From: Agaribacillus aureus
GTDB taxonomy: Bacteria; Bacteroidota; Bacteroidia; Cytophagales; Cyclobacteriaceae
DNA length: 64,000 nucleotides
NCBI GenBank assembly: GCA_030442055.1
Contig: JAUJEB010000006.1
Span: 310,001-374,000 of the forward strand
Direction of reading: 5' to 3'
Shown: one piece after another, positions 29,021 through 36,509 of the stretch
Layout of the letters: every line of letters begins with the position of its first letter
How positions within the stretch are numbered: the first letter of the stretch is position 1
Translations under genes and position numbers: made by a program
Notes under the pieces: model-generated
Told to the model about the DNA's origin: nothing
Database searches by the model: none
The model's input: the letters and a program-made list of their open reading frames with translations, nothing else

Positions 29021-30451
29021 CTATTGGTTATCTAATATATATTTACTGAACGAAAAAAGTTCGCTTTCCTTGAAATCGTTCGTCATTATTTGCAGCCCCA
29101 CAGGTAGCCCTTCCGGATCGGTTCCGTTGGGAACAGATATGGCAGGAATGCCTGAAACAGAGGCTTGCACAGTAAATAGGTCAGCCAGATACATTTCGAG
29201 GGGATCATTTTTTCTTTCCCCGATCTTAAAGGCGGTGGTAGGAGTCGTAGGCATAATGATAAAATCATAGTCTGAAAGTATAGACTGTGTTTTATCCTTG
29301 ATCAGCCGTCGCACTTTTTGGGCTTTGGTGTAATAAGCATCGTAATAGCTGGCACTTAAAACAAAAGTTCCCAACATTATTCTTCTTATCACCTCCGATC
29401 CGAACGCCTCGGATCTGCTTTTTTTGTACATGGAAAGCAGGTCTTCGGTATTAGGACTTCGATACCCGTATTTCACACCGTCGTATCTGGATAAATTAGA
29501 ACTAGCTTCAGCAGTAGTTAGAATGTAATAAGTAGGAAGCGCATATTTTATGAGTGGAAATGTTATTTCCTCTACCTGATGCCCTTCAGCTCTTAAAAAA
29601 TTCAACGTATTGAGGGTTTTTTCCTTTATGTTATCATTTAACCCCTCACTTTCAAAAGTTTCTTTTAAGTAGGCAACTTTGACTTTTTTATCAAAATTCA
29701 GAGCGCCAGTGTAGTTTTCTACTTCTTTTTTCGAAACGGTGCTGTCGTATTCGTCTTTGCCGGCGATAACCTCCAGCACCAGGGCATTGTCTTCAATACT
29801 TTTTGAAAAAATGCCGATCGTGTCAAATGACGAAGCATAGGCAATTAAACCATGTCTCGATATTCTGGAATAAGTTGGTTTTAAGCCAATAATTCCACAA
29901 AATGCGGCGGGTTGTCTGACCGACCCACCGGTATCCGACCCCAGGGCCACCTGGCACATATCGGCCTGAACCGATACTGCACTGGCACCAGAAGAGCCTC
30001 CCGGTACTCTGGAGTTGTCAATTTCGTTAAGCGTAGGGCCAAAAGGTGAGTTCTCATTGGAAGAACCCATACCGAATTCATCACAGTTTTGCCTGCCAAT
30101 AATAATGGCATCCTCGGCTATCAATCTTTCAACGGCAGTGCCGGAAATCTGAGATTCAAAGCCCTCTAAAATTTTGCTACCGGCTTGAATCCTGTGATCT
30201 TTATAACAAAGTAAATCCTTTAAACCAACTACCAATCCAGCCAATTTACCGTAGGTGCCTTGTCTGAATTTTTGATCGACCTCCTCTGCCTTTTTCAGGG
30301 CTTCTTCCTTGTAGACTTCCAAAAATACATTAAGGTGACTTTTATCTTCAATATTCTGAAGATAATACTTAACCAGGGAGACACAGCTTAAATGTCCTTT
30401 TTTAATGTCATCCTGAATAGCTTTGAGAGAAGAATAACTTACTGTTATCAC
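29021..30451 (-). CDS. gatA: Asp-tRNA(Asn)/Glu-tRNA(Gln) amidotransferase subunit A
   Basis: GatA (476 aa) is the glutaminase subunit of GatCAB, which amidates mis-acylated Glu-tRNA(Gln) and Asp-tRNA(Asn). The amidase-signature Ser-cisSer-Lys triad lies in VGLKDLLCYK, RVPGGSSGASAVSV and GSDTGGSVRQPA. The start codon is GTG at 30451, immediately after the tatA TAA (0 bp spacer), so gatA translation is probably coupled to tatA. gatB and gatC are not adjacent, which is common in Bacteroidota. Downstream mltD begins after 13 bp. Confidence 0.95.
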   Translation of the reverse strand: MITVSYSSLKAIQDDIKKGHLSCVSLVKYYLQNIEDKSHLNVFLEVYKEEALKKAEEVDQKFRQGTYGKLAGLVVGLKDLLCYKDHRIQAGSKILEGFESQISGTAVERLIAEDAIIIGRQNCDEFGMGSSNENSPFGPTLNEIDNSRVPGGSSGASAVSVQADMCQVALGSDTGGSVRQPAAFCGIIGLKPTYSRISRHGLIAYASSFDTIGIFSKSIEDNALVLEVIAGKDEYDSTVSKKEVENYTGALNFDKKVKVAYLKETFESEGLNDNIKEKTLNTLNFLRAEGHQVEEITFPLIKYALPTYYILTTAEASSNLSRYDGVKYGYRSPNTEDLLSMYKKSRSEAFGSEVIRRIMLGTFVLSASYYDAYYTKAQKVRRLIKDKTQSILSDYDFIIMPTTPTTAFKIGERKNDPLEMYLADLFTVQASVSGIPAISVPNGTDPEGLPVGLQIMTNDFKESELFSFSKYILDNQ

Positions 30452-30652
30452 TTATTCTTTCACAGCTTTTTCGCCGTCCTCAATTTCTTTTTTCACTTCT
30501 TTCGTGGCATCTTTAAATTCACGAATACCTTTTCCTAAACCCCTTGCCAATTCAGGGATTTTTTTTGCGCCGAAGAATATCAGAACTACCAATACTATCA
30601 ATATCCATTCCATTCCTCCGGGCAATCCTCCAAATGCTAATAATGCATGCAT
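30452..30652 (-). CDS. tatA: Twin-arginine translocase subunit, TatA/E type
   Basis: The 66-aa protein has the standard TatA build: a short N-terminal membrane helix (about 15-30, MEWILIVLVVLIFFG), the FGAKKIPELARGLG hinge and amphipathic helix, and a charged tail of Lys and Glu. It forms the pore-like part of the Tat system, which exports folded cofactor proteins. Two products in this window carry Tat-like signals (44.3-44.9 kb and 50.7-51.6 kb). tatC is not in the window. It heads the tatA-gatA-mltD run with a good promoter upstream. Confidence 0.93.
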   Translation of the reverse strand: MHALLAFGGLPGGMEWILIVLVVLIFFGAKKIPELARGLGKGIREFKDATKEVKKEIEDGEKAVKE

Positions 30653-31161
30653 GTCTAGTGTGTTTAAAGTTTAAACTTATGTAAAGATACGGAATATAAT
30701 CGTTGACTCAAATTACACTTCAAAACTAAGTATTACAATGTAAAGTAAGGATGATATTTACAAAAAAAAAGTAAAAAGACTATAATGAGATGATTATTAA
30801 CCGTTTAATACCCAATATTGTGAAGTGCTTGTTGAACTGCGTCTTGTCTGGCATTACTTTTTAATACGTAAAAAAAACCTGTAATTTCAGCACAATATTG
30901 GATAAATGAGCCAAAACGGCAGATGGTTGACCGCTAAAATGATGAGTCACCTGATTCCAGGAGACTTGGACCTCACCTACCAGATATTGCCAGGCATGCT
31001 GTAAGTATTTTACCTAAATATACGCTTTTGCCCACCTACGACAGGCATCTGACTACAATTTGGAAGACATTTACCAAGAGTTTGCATGCAGAAAACCATG
31101 AACCGGCAGGCAAAAAAGCGACAACTCATCCGTTTCCACTTTTTTAGCATAAAAACTTGTT
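30653..31161. other. Intergenic region between divergent tatA and lysS
   Basis: This stretch of about 510 bp holds the tatA promoter at its left end, including a perfect interrupted palindrome GTTTAAA-G-TTTAAAC at 30662-30676 between promoter and tatA start. The rest has a slightly different texture, with several stops in every frame; only tiny open frames (for example 32 codons from 30906) without any recognisable feature. No RNA gene was recognised. Confidence 0.5.
30682..30712 (-). promoter_or_regulatory. Promoter of the tatA-gatA-mltD run
   Basis: On the minus strand TTTG (30709-30712) is followed after exactly 19 bp by TATCTTTA (30682-30689), which is seven of eight to TAnnTTTG. The start point would be about 23 bases before the tatA ATG. 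Confidence 0.6.
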
Positions 31162-31169
31162 TATTTTTG
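31162..31169 (+). promoter_or_regulatory. -7 promoter element of lysS
   Basis: TATTTTTG fits TAnnTTTG and lies 21 bp before the ATG at 31190, giving a leader of roughly 14 nt. Its position inside the longer possible reading frame argues that translation begins at 31190, not further upstream. A -33 TTG is missing. Confidence 0.45.
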
Positions 31170-31189
31170 CACTTCTAAACAAACAAATC

Positions 31190-32920
31190 ATGCATTTAAG
31201 CGAACAAGAGTTACAGAGGCGAAAAGAAAGGGAAAACCTGCTGGAACTAAATATAGAACCGTATCCCTCGGCGTTATTCGAGGTAAATGTGACTACTGAG
31301 GAGATAAAAGAGAACTTTGATAGTAACCCCGAAAATTTTAAGGAGATATCAATTGCCGGGAGAATGATGAGCCGGCGTATCATGGGCTCGGCTTCCTTTG
31401 CGGAAATACAGGACGAAAAAGGAAGGATACAGTTTTATGTCAGGAGAGATGACATTTGTCCTGAAGAGGATAAAACCCTGTATAACACGGTTTTTAAGAA
31501 ATTACTGGATATTGGAGACATTATCGGGCTGAAGGGTTTTGTTTTTAAAACCCAGGTGGGAGAAATATCTATTCATGTGACGGACTTAAAGTTGTTATCC
31601 AAATCACTGAAACCCTTACCCATCGTAAAACAGACGGAAGATGAGGAGGGCAATGTGAAAACCCATGATGCCTTTACCGATCCCGAGCTTCGTTACCGCC
31701 AGCGCTACGTTGACCTGATCGTCAACCCTGAGGTAAGGAAGACATTTATTCAGCGAACTCAACTGGTGAATTCCATCAGAGGTTTTTTGGCTGACAGGGG
31801 TTATTTGGAGGTGGAAACTCCCGTACTTCAGCCGTTGTACGGCGGCGCGGCAGCCAGGCCTTTCAAGACGCATCATAACACACTGGATATGACGTTGTAC
31901 CTGAGAATTGCCAATGAACTGTATCTGAAAAGGCTGATTGTAGGAGGGTACGATGGCGTTTTTGAATTTGCCAAGGACTTTAGAAATGAGGGTATGTCGC
32001 GGTTTCACAACCCTGAATTTACACAGGTTGAATTATATGTAGCCTACAAAGATTACAACTGGATGATGGACCTGGTTGAGGAAATGATTGAGAAAGCAGC
32101 TTTGGATCTGCATGGTACAACAAAAGTACAGGTTGGAGAAAATGTCATTGACTTCAAGAGACCCTGGAAGAGGTATACCATGTTTGAGGCCATTGAACAT
32201 TTTACGGGAATTGATATTTCATCAATGGATGAACCGGAGCTGCGGGAGGTTTGTAAAAAACTGAACGTACCTGTTGATGAGACGATGGGCAAGGGTAAAT
32301 TGATCGACGAGATCTTCGGAGAGCAATGTGAGCCCCTGTTAATTCAACCAACTTATATTACCGATTATCCTGTTGAAATGTCTCCTTTGGCCAAACGTCA
32401 TAGGGAAAAAGAAGGGCTTGTGGAAAGGTTTGAGGCAATTTGTAATGGCAAGGAAATATGCAATGCCTTTTCCGAATTGAATGATCCCATTGATCAAAGG
32501 AAGCGATTTGAAGAACAGCTGGAATTAGGAAAGCGCGGCGATGATGAGGCTATGGTGTTAGATGAGGATTTCCTGAGGGCACTGGAATACGGTATGCCGC
32601 CAACCGCCGGTCTGGGAGTAGGTATTGACCGGTTGGCTATGATTATGACCAACTCACCCTCTATCCAGGATGTGATATTCTTTCCGCAAATGAAAGCGAA
32701 AAAAAAGCCTCAGTATGCCTCTGAAAAGGATTATGTGGCGTTAGGCGTGCGTGCGGAACTGGTCCCGATTTTGCAAAAGATCGGACTGGTAACTATTGAA
32801 CAATTAAAGCAGGCCAACCCCAATAAACTTTTTAATGATGTTTGCGGTATGCGTAAGAAAATGAAATTGAAGGAAGTGAAAAACCCTGACCTGGAAGAAG
32901 TGAAAAACTGGCTGGTATGA
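31190..32920 (+). CDS. lysS: Lysyl-tRNA synthetase, class II
   Basis: LysS charges tRNA(Lys). From the ATG at 31190 the protein has 576 aa and begins [13 protein letters not shown], as in other Bacteroidota; the open frame extends 11 codons upstream over a probable promoter. The N-terminal OB fold (about 45-160) is followed by class II motif 1, motif 2 ([20 protein letters not shown]) and motif 3 ([12 protein letters not shown]). About 80 residues at the C-terminus after motif 3 (from [10 protein letters not shown]) form an extra segment with a helix-hairpin-like ending, which is common in Bacteroidota LysS. A strong bidirectional terminator follows. Confidence 0.96.
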   Translation: MHLSEQELQRRKERENLLELNIEPYPSALFEVNVTTEEIKENFDSNPENFKEISIAGRMMSRRIMGSASFAEIQDEKGRIQFYVRRDDICPEEDKTLYNTVFKKLLDIGDIIGLKGFVFKTQVGEISIHVTDLKLLSKSLKPLPIVKQTEDEEGNVKTHDAFTDPELRYRQRYVDLIVNPEVRKTFIQRTQLVNSIRGFLADRGYLEVETPVLQPLYGGAAARPFKTHHNTLDMTLYLRIANELYLKRLIVGGYDGVFEFAKDFRNEGMSRFHNPEFTQVELYVAYKDYNWMMDLVEEMIEKAALDLHGTTKVQVGENVIDFKRPWKRYTMFEAIEHFTGIDISSMDEPELREVCKKLNVPVDETMGKGKLIDEIFGEQCEPLLIQPTYITDYPVEMSPLAKRHREKEGLVERFEAICNGKEICNAFSELNDPIDQRKRFEEQLELGKRGDDEAMVLDEDFLRALEYGMPPTAGLGVGIDRLAMIMTNSPSIQDVIFFPQMKAKKKPQYASEKDYVALGVRAELVPILQKIGLVTIEQLKQANPNKLFNDVCGMRKKMKLKEVKNPDLEEVKNWLV

Positions 32921-32942
32921 CAGCTAAAAATATAAACTGTGC

Positions 32943-32983
32943 AAAAGAGCAAGGCAACCTCAGGAAAACCTTGCTCTTTTTTT
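32943..32983 (+). terminator. Bidirectional intrinsic terminator between lysS and the cys operon
   Basis: AAAAGAGCAAGG (32943-32954) pairs with CCTTGCTCTTTT (32969-32980), followed by more T residues. The A run on the left makes it work on the minus strand as well, so it can end both lysS and the convergent cysteine operon. Confidence 0.85.
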
Positions 32984-32990
32984 GTGTTTA

Positions 32991-34154
32991 CTAATATTTT
33001 GCCAGTGAATGATCTATTTCATCGGCATAGGCGAGTATCCCACCTTTCAAATTATACAAATTTTTGAATCCATATTTTTCTTCTAATAAATGGATGGCAT
33101 CTGCGCTGCGTTTCCCACTCCGGCAATGGATTACTACCTCTTTGTCTGAAGAAATTTTGTTTACTTCTTCGGCTACTTTTGCCAGGGGAATCAGCTCTCC
33201 TCCCAAGTTGGCAATGTCGTACTCATAACCTTCTCTAACATCCACCAACTGGAAGTCCCTGTTTTCTGTCTGCCAGGCTTTCAGCTCTTTCACGGTGATC
33301 TCCTTTACCTTTTTCTCTTCCTCACTTTCCTGACCAATACCGCAGAACATTTCATAGTCAATCAACTTGGTCTGACTTGGGTTTTTCCCGTTTAGAGGAT
33401 TATTATCATCTTTTCTCAAATTTAGTGTACGTGTTTCGAAGCTGAGCGCATCGAAGATAAACATCCTTCCCGAAAGCGGTTCTCCTATGCCGGTGATTAC
33501 TTTTAAGACCTCATTTGCCTGTAGACTGCCAATAATGCCCGGCAGTACACCAATGACCCCACCCTCGGCACAGCTCGGTACCAGTCCGGGAGGAGGAGGG
33601 CTTGGGAACAGATCACGATAATTAGGACCCCTGCTTCCATCTTCATGCAAATGATTGAAAACACTTACTTGTCCGTCAAAACGGAAAATGGAGGCGTAAA
33701 CATTTACCTTGTCAAGTAATACACAGGCGTCATTGACCAGGTATCTTGTCGGAAAGTTGTCAGTGCCATCTGCCACCACATCGTAATCTTTGATGATCTC
33801 CAGTGCGTTTTCAGAGGTAAGTTGCGTATTGTAGGTTTTTATCTGAATGAAAGGGTTTTGGGCTTCGATTCTTTCCTTGGCAACTTCAACCTTTGGCCTG
33901 CCAACATCGGCGGTTGCAAAGAGTACTTGCCGCTGTAAGTTACTGTCATCCACCACATCAAAATCCACAATACCTATAGTGCCAACACCGGCGGCCGAGA
34001 GATATTGAATTAACGGAGCGCCGAGCCCCCCTGTACCAACTACTAAAACCTTAGCCGCTTTGAGTTTTCTTTGTCCCTCAATGTTAAATTCAGGTATAAT
34101 CAGGTGCCTGCTATATCTTTCCAGTTCGGCTTTGCTAAAAGTTATTTCTGCCAT
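32991..34154 (-). CDS. MoeZ-like adenylyl/sulfurtransferase (ThiF/MoeB domain plus rhodanese), carrier-protein activating
   Basis: This 387-aa protein fuses an E1-like adenylating domain (about 1-275; ATP loop GTGGLG at 40-45, VADGTDNFPTRYLVND, PPPPGLVPSCAEGG) with a C-terminal rhodanese domain (about 285-380) whose sulfur-carrying Cys344 lies in HCRSGKRS. It should adenylate the C-terminal glycine of the small carrier protein encoded next door and convert it to a thiocarboxylate. The CxxC zinc ligands found in E. coli MoeB are absent: the second pair position reads NPLNG. Context (cysM, JAMM, CysO-like gene) indicates cysteine biosynthesis rather than molybdopterin synthesis; no moa genes are present. 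It is the last gene of the operon, 24 bp after the carrier gene. Confidence 0.9.
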   Translation of the reverse strand: MAEITFSKAELERYSRHLIIPEFNIEGQRKLKAAKVLVVGTGGLGAPLIQYLSAAGVGTIGIVDFDVVDDSNLQRQVLFATADVGRPKVEVAKERIEAQNPFIQIKTYNTQLTSENALEIIKDYDVVADGTDNFPTRYLVNDACVLLDKVNVYASIFRFDGQVSVFNHLHEDGSRGPNYRDLFPSPPPPGLVPSCAEGGVIGVLPGIIGSLQANEVLKVITGIGEPLSGRMFIFDALSFETRTLNLRKDDNNPLNGKNPSQTKLIDYEMFCGIGQESEEEKKVKEITVKELKAWQTENRDFQLVDVREGYEYDIANLGGELIPLAKVAEEVNKISSDKEVVIHCRSGKRSADAIHLLEEKYGFKNLYNLKGGILAYADEIDHSLAKY

Positions 34155-34178
34155 GATAGTAATGATGTGCTATTATAA

Positions 34179-34457
34179 TTACGATATTCCCCCCGCGATG
34201 GCCGGAATTATACTGATTACTGTATCTTCCTGAATAGTGGTAGCTTCCTGTTTCAGCGCTTGTATGTCTTCATCTCCAAGAAATACGCGTACAAAATTGC
34301 GGATGCTGCCATCGTCGTTCAGGATATTATTGCCGATTTGCGGATACTCCCGGATGAGATCGTTGATGGCCTCAATAACGGTTTCTCCTTTTACCTGGAC
34401 ATCTTTTTGATTGTCAGTAAATTTCCGTAGCGGGGTGGGGATAATAATTTTTGCCAT
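34179..34457 (-). CDS. CysO/MoaD/ThiS-family sulfur carrier protein with C-terminal GGIS
   Basis: This 92-aa protein is a ubiquitin-fold sulfur carrier: it opens MAKIIIPTPLRKFTDNQ and contains LIREYPQIGNNILNDDG and FVRVFLGDEDI, very like mycobacterial CysO and MoaD-family carriers. Active carriers end in Gly-Gly; here the reading frame ends AGGIS, with two residues after the diglycine, confirmed codon by codon (GCG GGG GGA ATA TCG TAA). The precursor should therefore be trimmed before it can be adenylated, and a JAMM peptidase gene is adjacent. It lies 45 bp after that gene and 24 bp before the MoeZ-like gene. The proposed role is to bring sulfide to CysM as a protein thiocarboxylate. Confidence 0.9.
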   Translation of the reverse strand: MAKIIIPTPLRKFTDNQKDVQVKGETVIEAINDLIREYPQIGNNILNDDGSIRNFVRVFLGDEDIQALKQEATTIQEDTVISIIPAIAGGIS

Positions 34458-34502
34458 TTTATTAGTTTTTATTTTATGTTCAACAATGGGTAATAACTAT
34501 AA

Positions 34503-34934
34503 TTATTGTTTAAGGGTCGTTTCATGTTCAATAGTTTCTTCTTCGAATTTTAAGGCATCGTTTAGCTGCCAAGAGGTAGTTTTAGCGACTTTTCCGTCCA
34601 TTACCGATATAATAATATAGGAAAAAAAAGGTACGGCCTGCTTCAGATCATGCTCAGAGGGCCTTGCGGGGTGATTGGGATGAGAATGGTAAATACCCAG
34701 TAAGGCCAGGTCATTTTCGGCAGCGTATTTTTCTGCCTGCATATAGTCAAAGGCAGAAATTTCGAACCTTCTTCTTTGGTCTCCTTTTTTACTGTTTTCC
34801 ACAGGTATTGCCTGGGTTATGTCTCTCACCTGCCCGTCATTGCCATAAAAGAAACCACAACATTCATAAGGAAATGTGGATTCAGCATGCCGATGCATGG
34901 TACCAAGCGCTTCTTTGTCAATTACTAATTTCAA
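34503..34934 (-). CDS. M67 (JAMM/MPN+) family metallopeptidase, Mec-like
   Basis: The 143-aa protein has the complete JAMM zinc site: Glu24 in YECCGFFYG, His83 and His85 in HSHPNHPARPSEHD, then Ser93 and Asp96. In Mycobacterium tuberculosis the homologous Mec+ peptidase releases cysteine from CysO-cysteine; related bacterial enzymes trim extra C-terminal residues off carrier proteins. Both jobs would be useful here because the neighbouring carrier ends GGIS. The gene starts 6 bp after cysM and is followed by the carrier gene at 45 bp. Substrate assignment rests on this context. Confidence 0.9.
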   Translation of the reverse strand: MKLVIDKEALGTMHRHAESTFPYECCGFFYGNDGQVRDITQAIPVENSKKGDQRRRFEISAFDYMQAEKYAAENDLALLGIYHSHPNHPARPSEHDLKQAVPFFSYIIISVMDGKVAKTTSWQLNDALKFEEETIEHETTLKQ

Positions 34935-34940
34935 TTTCCT

Positions 34941-35876
34941 TTATTTAAATAATCGTTCAATTACTTCACTATATTTTGATGCGTCGTCCGGAAACACGGT
35001 AACGACGGTTCCTTCATCTATGGAATTTGCCACTTTAATGGCCCCCAACAGGTTCGCTGCGGCGGAAGGGCTTACCAATAACCCCTCTAACCTGGCAATG
35101 TCCTTAATGAGATTGATAGCCTCCATGGAATCAATTAAGAGGTTTTCATCCGCTAGCTGGTCGTTGTATATTTTGGGAACGATTGCCGTTTCCATGTGCT
35201 TCCATCCTTCCAAACCATGCATGGCACTATCGGGATGCAACGCGACAGCCTTAATATCGGGATTTAACTCTCTCAGCCTGGTAGTTGTTCCCCGGAACGT
35301 GCCGGTTGTACCGAGACCTGCGACAAAGTGCGTGACCTCACCATCGGTCTGCTGAAATATTTCCGGACCGGTGCTGTGGTAATGTGCCAGCCAATTGTTG
35401 TCATTGGCATATTGATCGGCGTAGTAATATTTAAGCGGATCTTTCTCCACCAGCGATTTGGCTTCCAACTGGGCCCCGTCCGTACCGTCGAAAGGGGAGG
35501 TATAGATTATATTTACCCCATAAGATTTAAGCATGGTCTTTCTTTCTCTTGATGCGTTTTCAGGTAAACACAAGGAAACATTAATTCCAGCCGCCGCCGC
35601 AACAGCTGCGTAAGCGATACCGGTATTTCCGCTGGTGGCATCCAATAAGCTCTTTTCGCTATTGAGTTTGCCTTTATCAATAGCATCCTTAATAATATTA
35701 AAGGCCGGCCTTGCTTTGACGCTACTACCTAATTGTTGCCATTCCAATTTAGCCAGGATTTTCACCTTTGGGTTTTGATATACGCGCTGAATAGGAAAGA
35801 GCGGTGTATTTCCAATGAGCTGCCCTACTTGTGCTATTCTATGTTTTAGTTGCGTATCCGCGATTTCTGTAATCAT
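34941..35876 (-). CDS. cysM: PLP-dependent cysteine synthase, CysM type
   Basis: This 311-aa enzyme is a fold-type II PLP protein that forms cysteine from an activated serine. The PLP lysine is Lys54 in GSSVKARPAFN (family SxKDRxA), and TSGNTG (81-86) binds the cofactor phosphate; GTTGTFRGTTTRL is the second loop. Being the first gene of an operon with a JAMM peptidase, a sulfur carrier and a MoeZ-like activator, it probably takes sulfur from the carrier thiocarboxylate, as M. tuberculosis CysM does with O-phosphoserine. Whether this one prefers O-acetylserine or O-phosphoserine cannot be read from sequence. The leader upstream encodes a Cys-rich peptide and an attenuator. Confidence 0.93.
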   Translation of the reverse strand: MITEIADTQLKHRIAQVGQLIGNTPLFPIQRVYQNPKVKILAKLEWQQLGSSVKARPAFNIIKDAIDKGKLNSEKSLLDATSGNTGIAYAAVAAAAGINVSLCLPENASRERKTMLKSYGVNIIYTSPFDGTDGAQLEAKSLVEKDPLKYYYADQYANDNNWLAHYHSTGPEIFQQTDGEVTHFVAGLGTTGTFRGTTTRLRELNPDIKAVALHPDSAMHGLEGWKHMETAIVPKIYNDQLADENLLIDSMEAINLIKDIARLEGLLVSPSAAANLLGAIKVANSIDEGTVVTVFPDDASKYSEVIERLFK

Positions 35877-35893
35877 AGTTTTATGAGCATAAA

Positions 35894-35926
35894 AACAAAA
35901 AAAGCCTTTCCATGTGTGGAAAGGCT
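35894..35926 (-). terminator. Attenuator terminator upstream of cysM
   Basis: AGCCTTTCCA (35917-35926 on the minus strand) pairs with TGGAAAGGCT (35903-35912) around a CACA loop, a perfect 10-bp stem followed by seven T residues. It stands 18-27 bp before the cysM ATG with no gene other than the leader peptide upstream, so its place is that of an attenuator. Confidence 0.9.
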
Positions 35927-35955
35927 CTCTAATTCTTTAGTTATTTTATTACAAA

Positions 35956-36036
35956 TCAGCGTATATAATTATCCTTTCCACCGTGATACCGGAGACAACA
36001 ACAGTTACAGCAACAACAAAGGAAAGATTTATACAT
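35956..36036 (-). CDS. Cysteine-rich leader peptide of the cysM operon
   Basis: A 26-codon frame from ATG at 36036 to TGA at 35956 reads MYKSFL, then CCCCNCCC, then LRYHGGKDNYIR. Seven of eight consecutive codons encode Cys (six TGT, one TGC), far above expectation for a short random frame in a genome where Cys is rare. The stop lies 29 nt before the terminator stem, and the peptide has no other protein-like feature, so it probably acts only through its translation. It is too short for ordinary gene finding. The start has no strong ribosome binding site, which is normal in Bacteroidota. Confidence 0.85.
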   Translation of the reverse strand: MYKSFLCCCCNCCCLRYHGGKDNYIR

Positions 36037-36509
36037 CTGTTATAATATTTATTGCAAGTTAATGAATTTGTTTTCTTTTTTAACGGAAAAATAAAATTCT
36101 TGTTCAAAAAGAATGCTAAAACTTTTACACAACACTCAAAACCACCGGAAAATTCCGTATTGCCCGGGATCAGACCAAATTTTTTCACTAAAACCAGGTA
36201 ACATTTTGGAGGAGTCGTCAATGCCTCAGGTAAAAATAATGGTTGAAGTTTTAACAGGCAGCCAAGCATTTCCACAGATTGATCTTTGCCATCCATATAA
36301 TTTAAAGCGGCATACAAAATGATTTTATTTTAAATTAAGTGTAATTTGATTATCATTAGCTATTAACTTTTTAGATATACGGAGATAAATCAGATAAACT
36401 ATGCTTAAAACAGGTTTATCGATATATACGGCGAACGGGAAAAGGTCTTACCAGGACAAGGGGATAATTTAGAAGGTTAAGTAATTTTTATCATTTTGTA
36501 GAAAAAAAT
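36037..36509. other. Intergenic region between the cys leader and the antiporter
   Basis: About 470 bp. It must contain the promoter of the minus-strand cysteine operon and that of the plus-strand antiporter, but neither shows an exact consensus. Open frames here on both strands (up to about 70-120 codons) show no protein-like composition or signal and overlap the attenuator, so I do not call them genes. Confidence 0.5.

Larger units (their letters stand above)
35894..36036 (-). promoter_or_regulatory. Cysteine-responsive transcription attenuator of the cysM operon
   Basis: Four segments can be read on the minus strand. Segment 1, CUUUCC within 36021-36027, lies just before the Cys codons. 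Segment 2, GUGGAAAGG (35973-35981), lies inside the leader frame after them. Segment 3 is CCUUUCCAC in the terminator left arm (about 35916-35924). Segment 4 is the terminator right arm. Segment 2 pairs with 1 (six to seven bp) or with 3 over nine perfect base pairs, and 3 pairs with 4 as the terminator. A ribosome stalled at Cys codons would cover segment 1 and favour the 2:3 antiterminator; unhindered translation would favour termination. This is inferred from base pairing, not tested. No convincing TAnnTTTG promoter was found upstream; TATTTTTC about 45 nt before the leader ATG is the nearest. Confidence 0.82.

Noticed and set aside
31092-31170. Lys/Arg-rich short frame upstream of lysS as a possible leader peptide
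   Set aside because: It has only a few Lys codons, no terminator hairpin follows it, and the -7 promoter element of lysS lies inside it.
32991-34457. Molybdopterin biosynthesis assignment for the MoeB/MoaD-like pair
   Set aside because: There are no moaA, moaC, moaE or mogA genes nearby; cysM and a JAMM peptidase are in the same operon, which points to cysteine synthesis.
35949-36317. Open frame of about 120 codons on the minus strand upstream of cysM
   Set aside because: It lies in another frame across the leader peptide and runs up to the attenuator stem; the composition is not protein-like, and the Cys-rich short frame with competing hairpins explains the region better.
36113-36322. 69-codon plus-strand frame between the cys leader and the antiporter
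   Set aside because: No protein-like features, no promoter, and overlap with minus-strand regulatory sequence.
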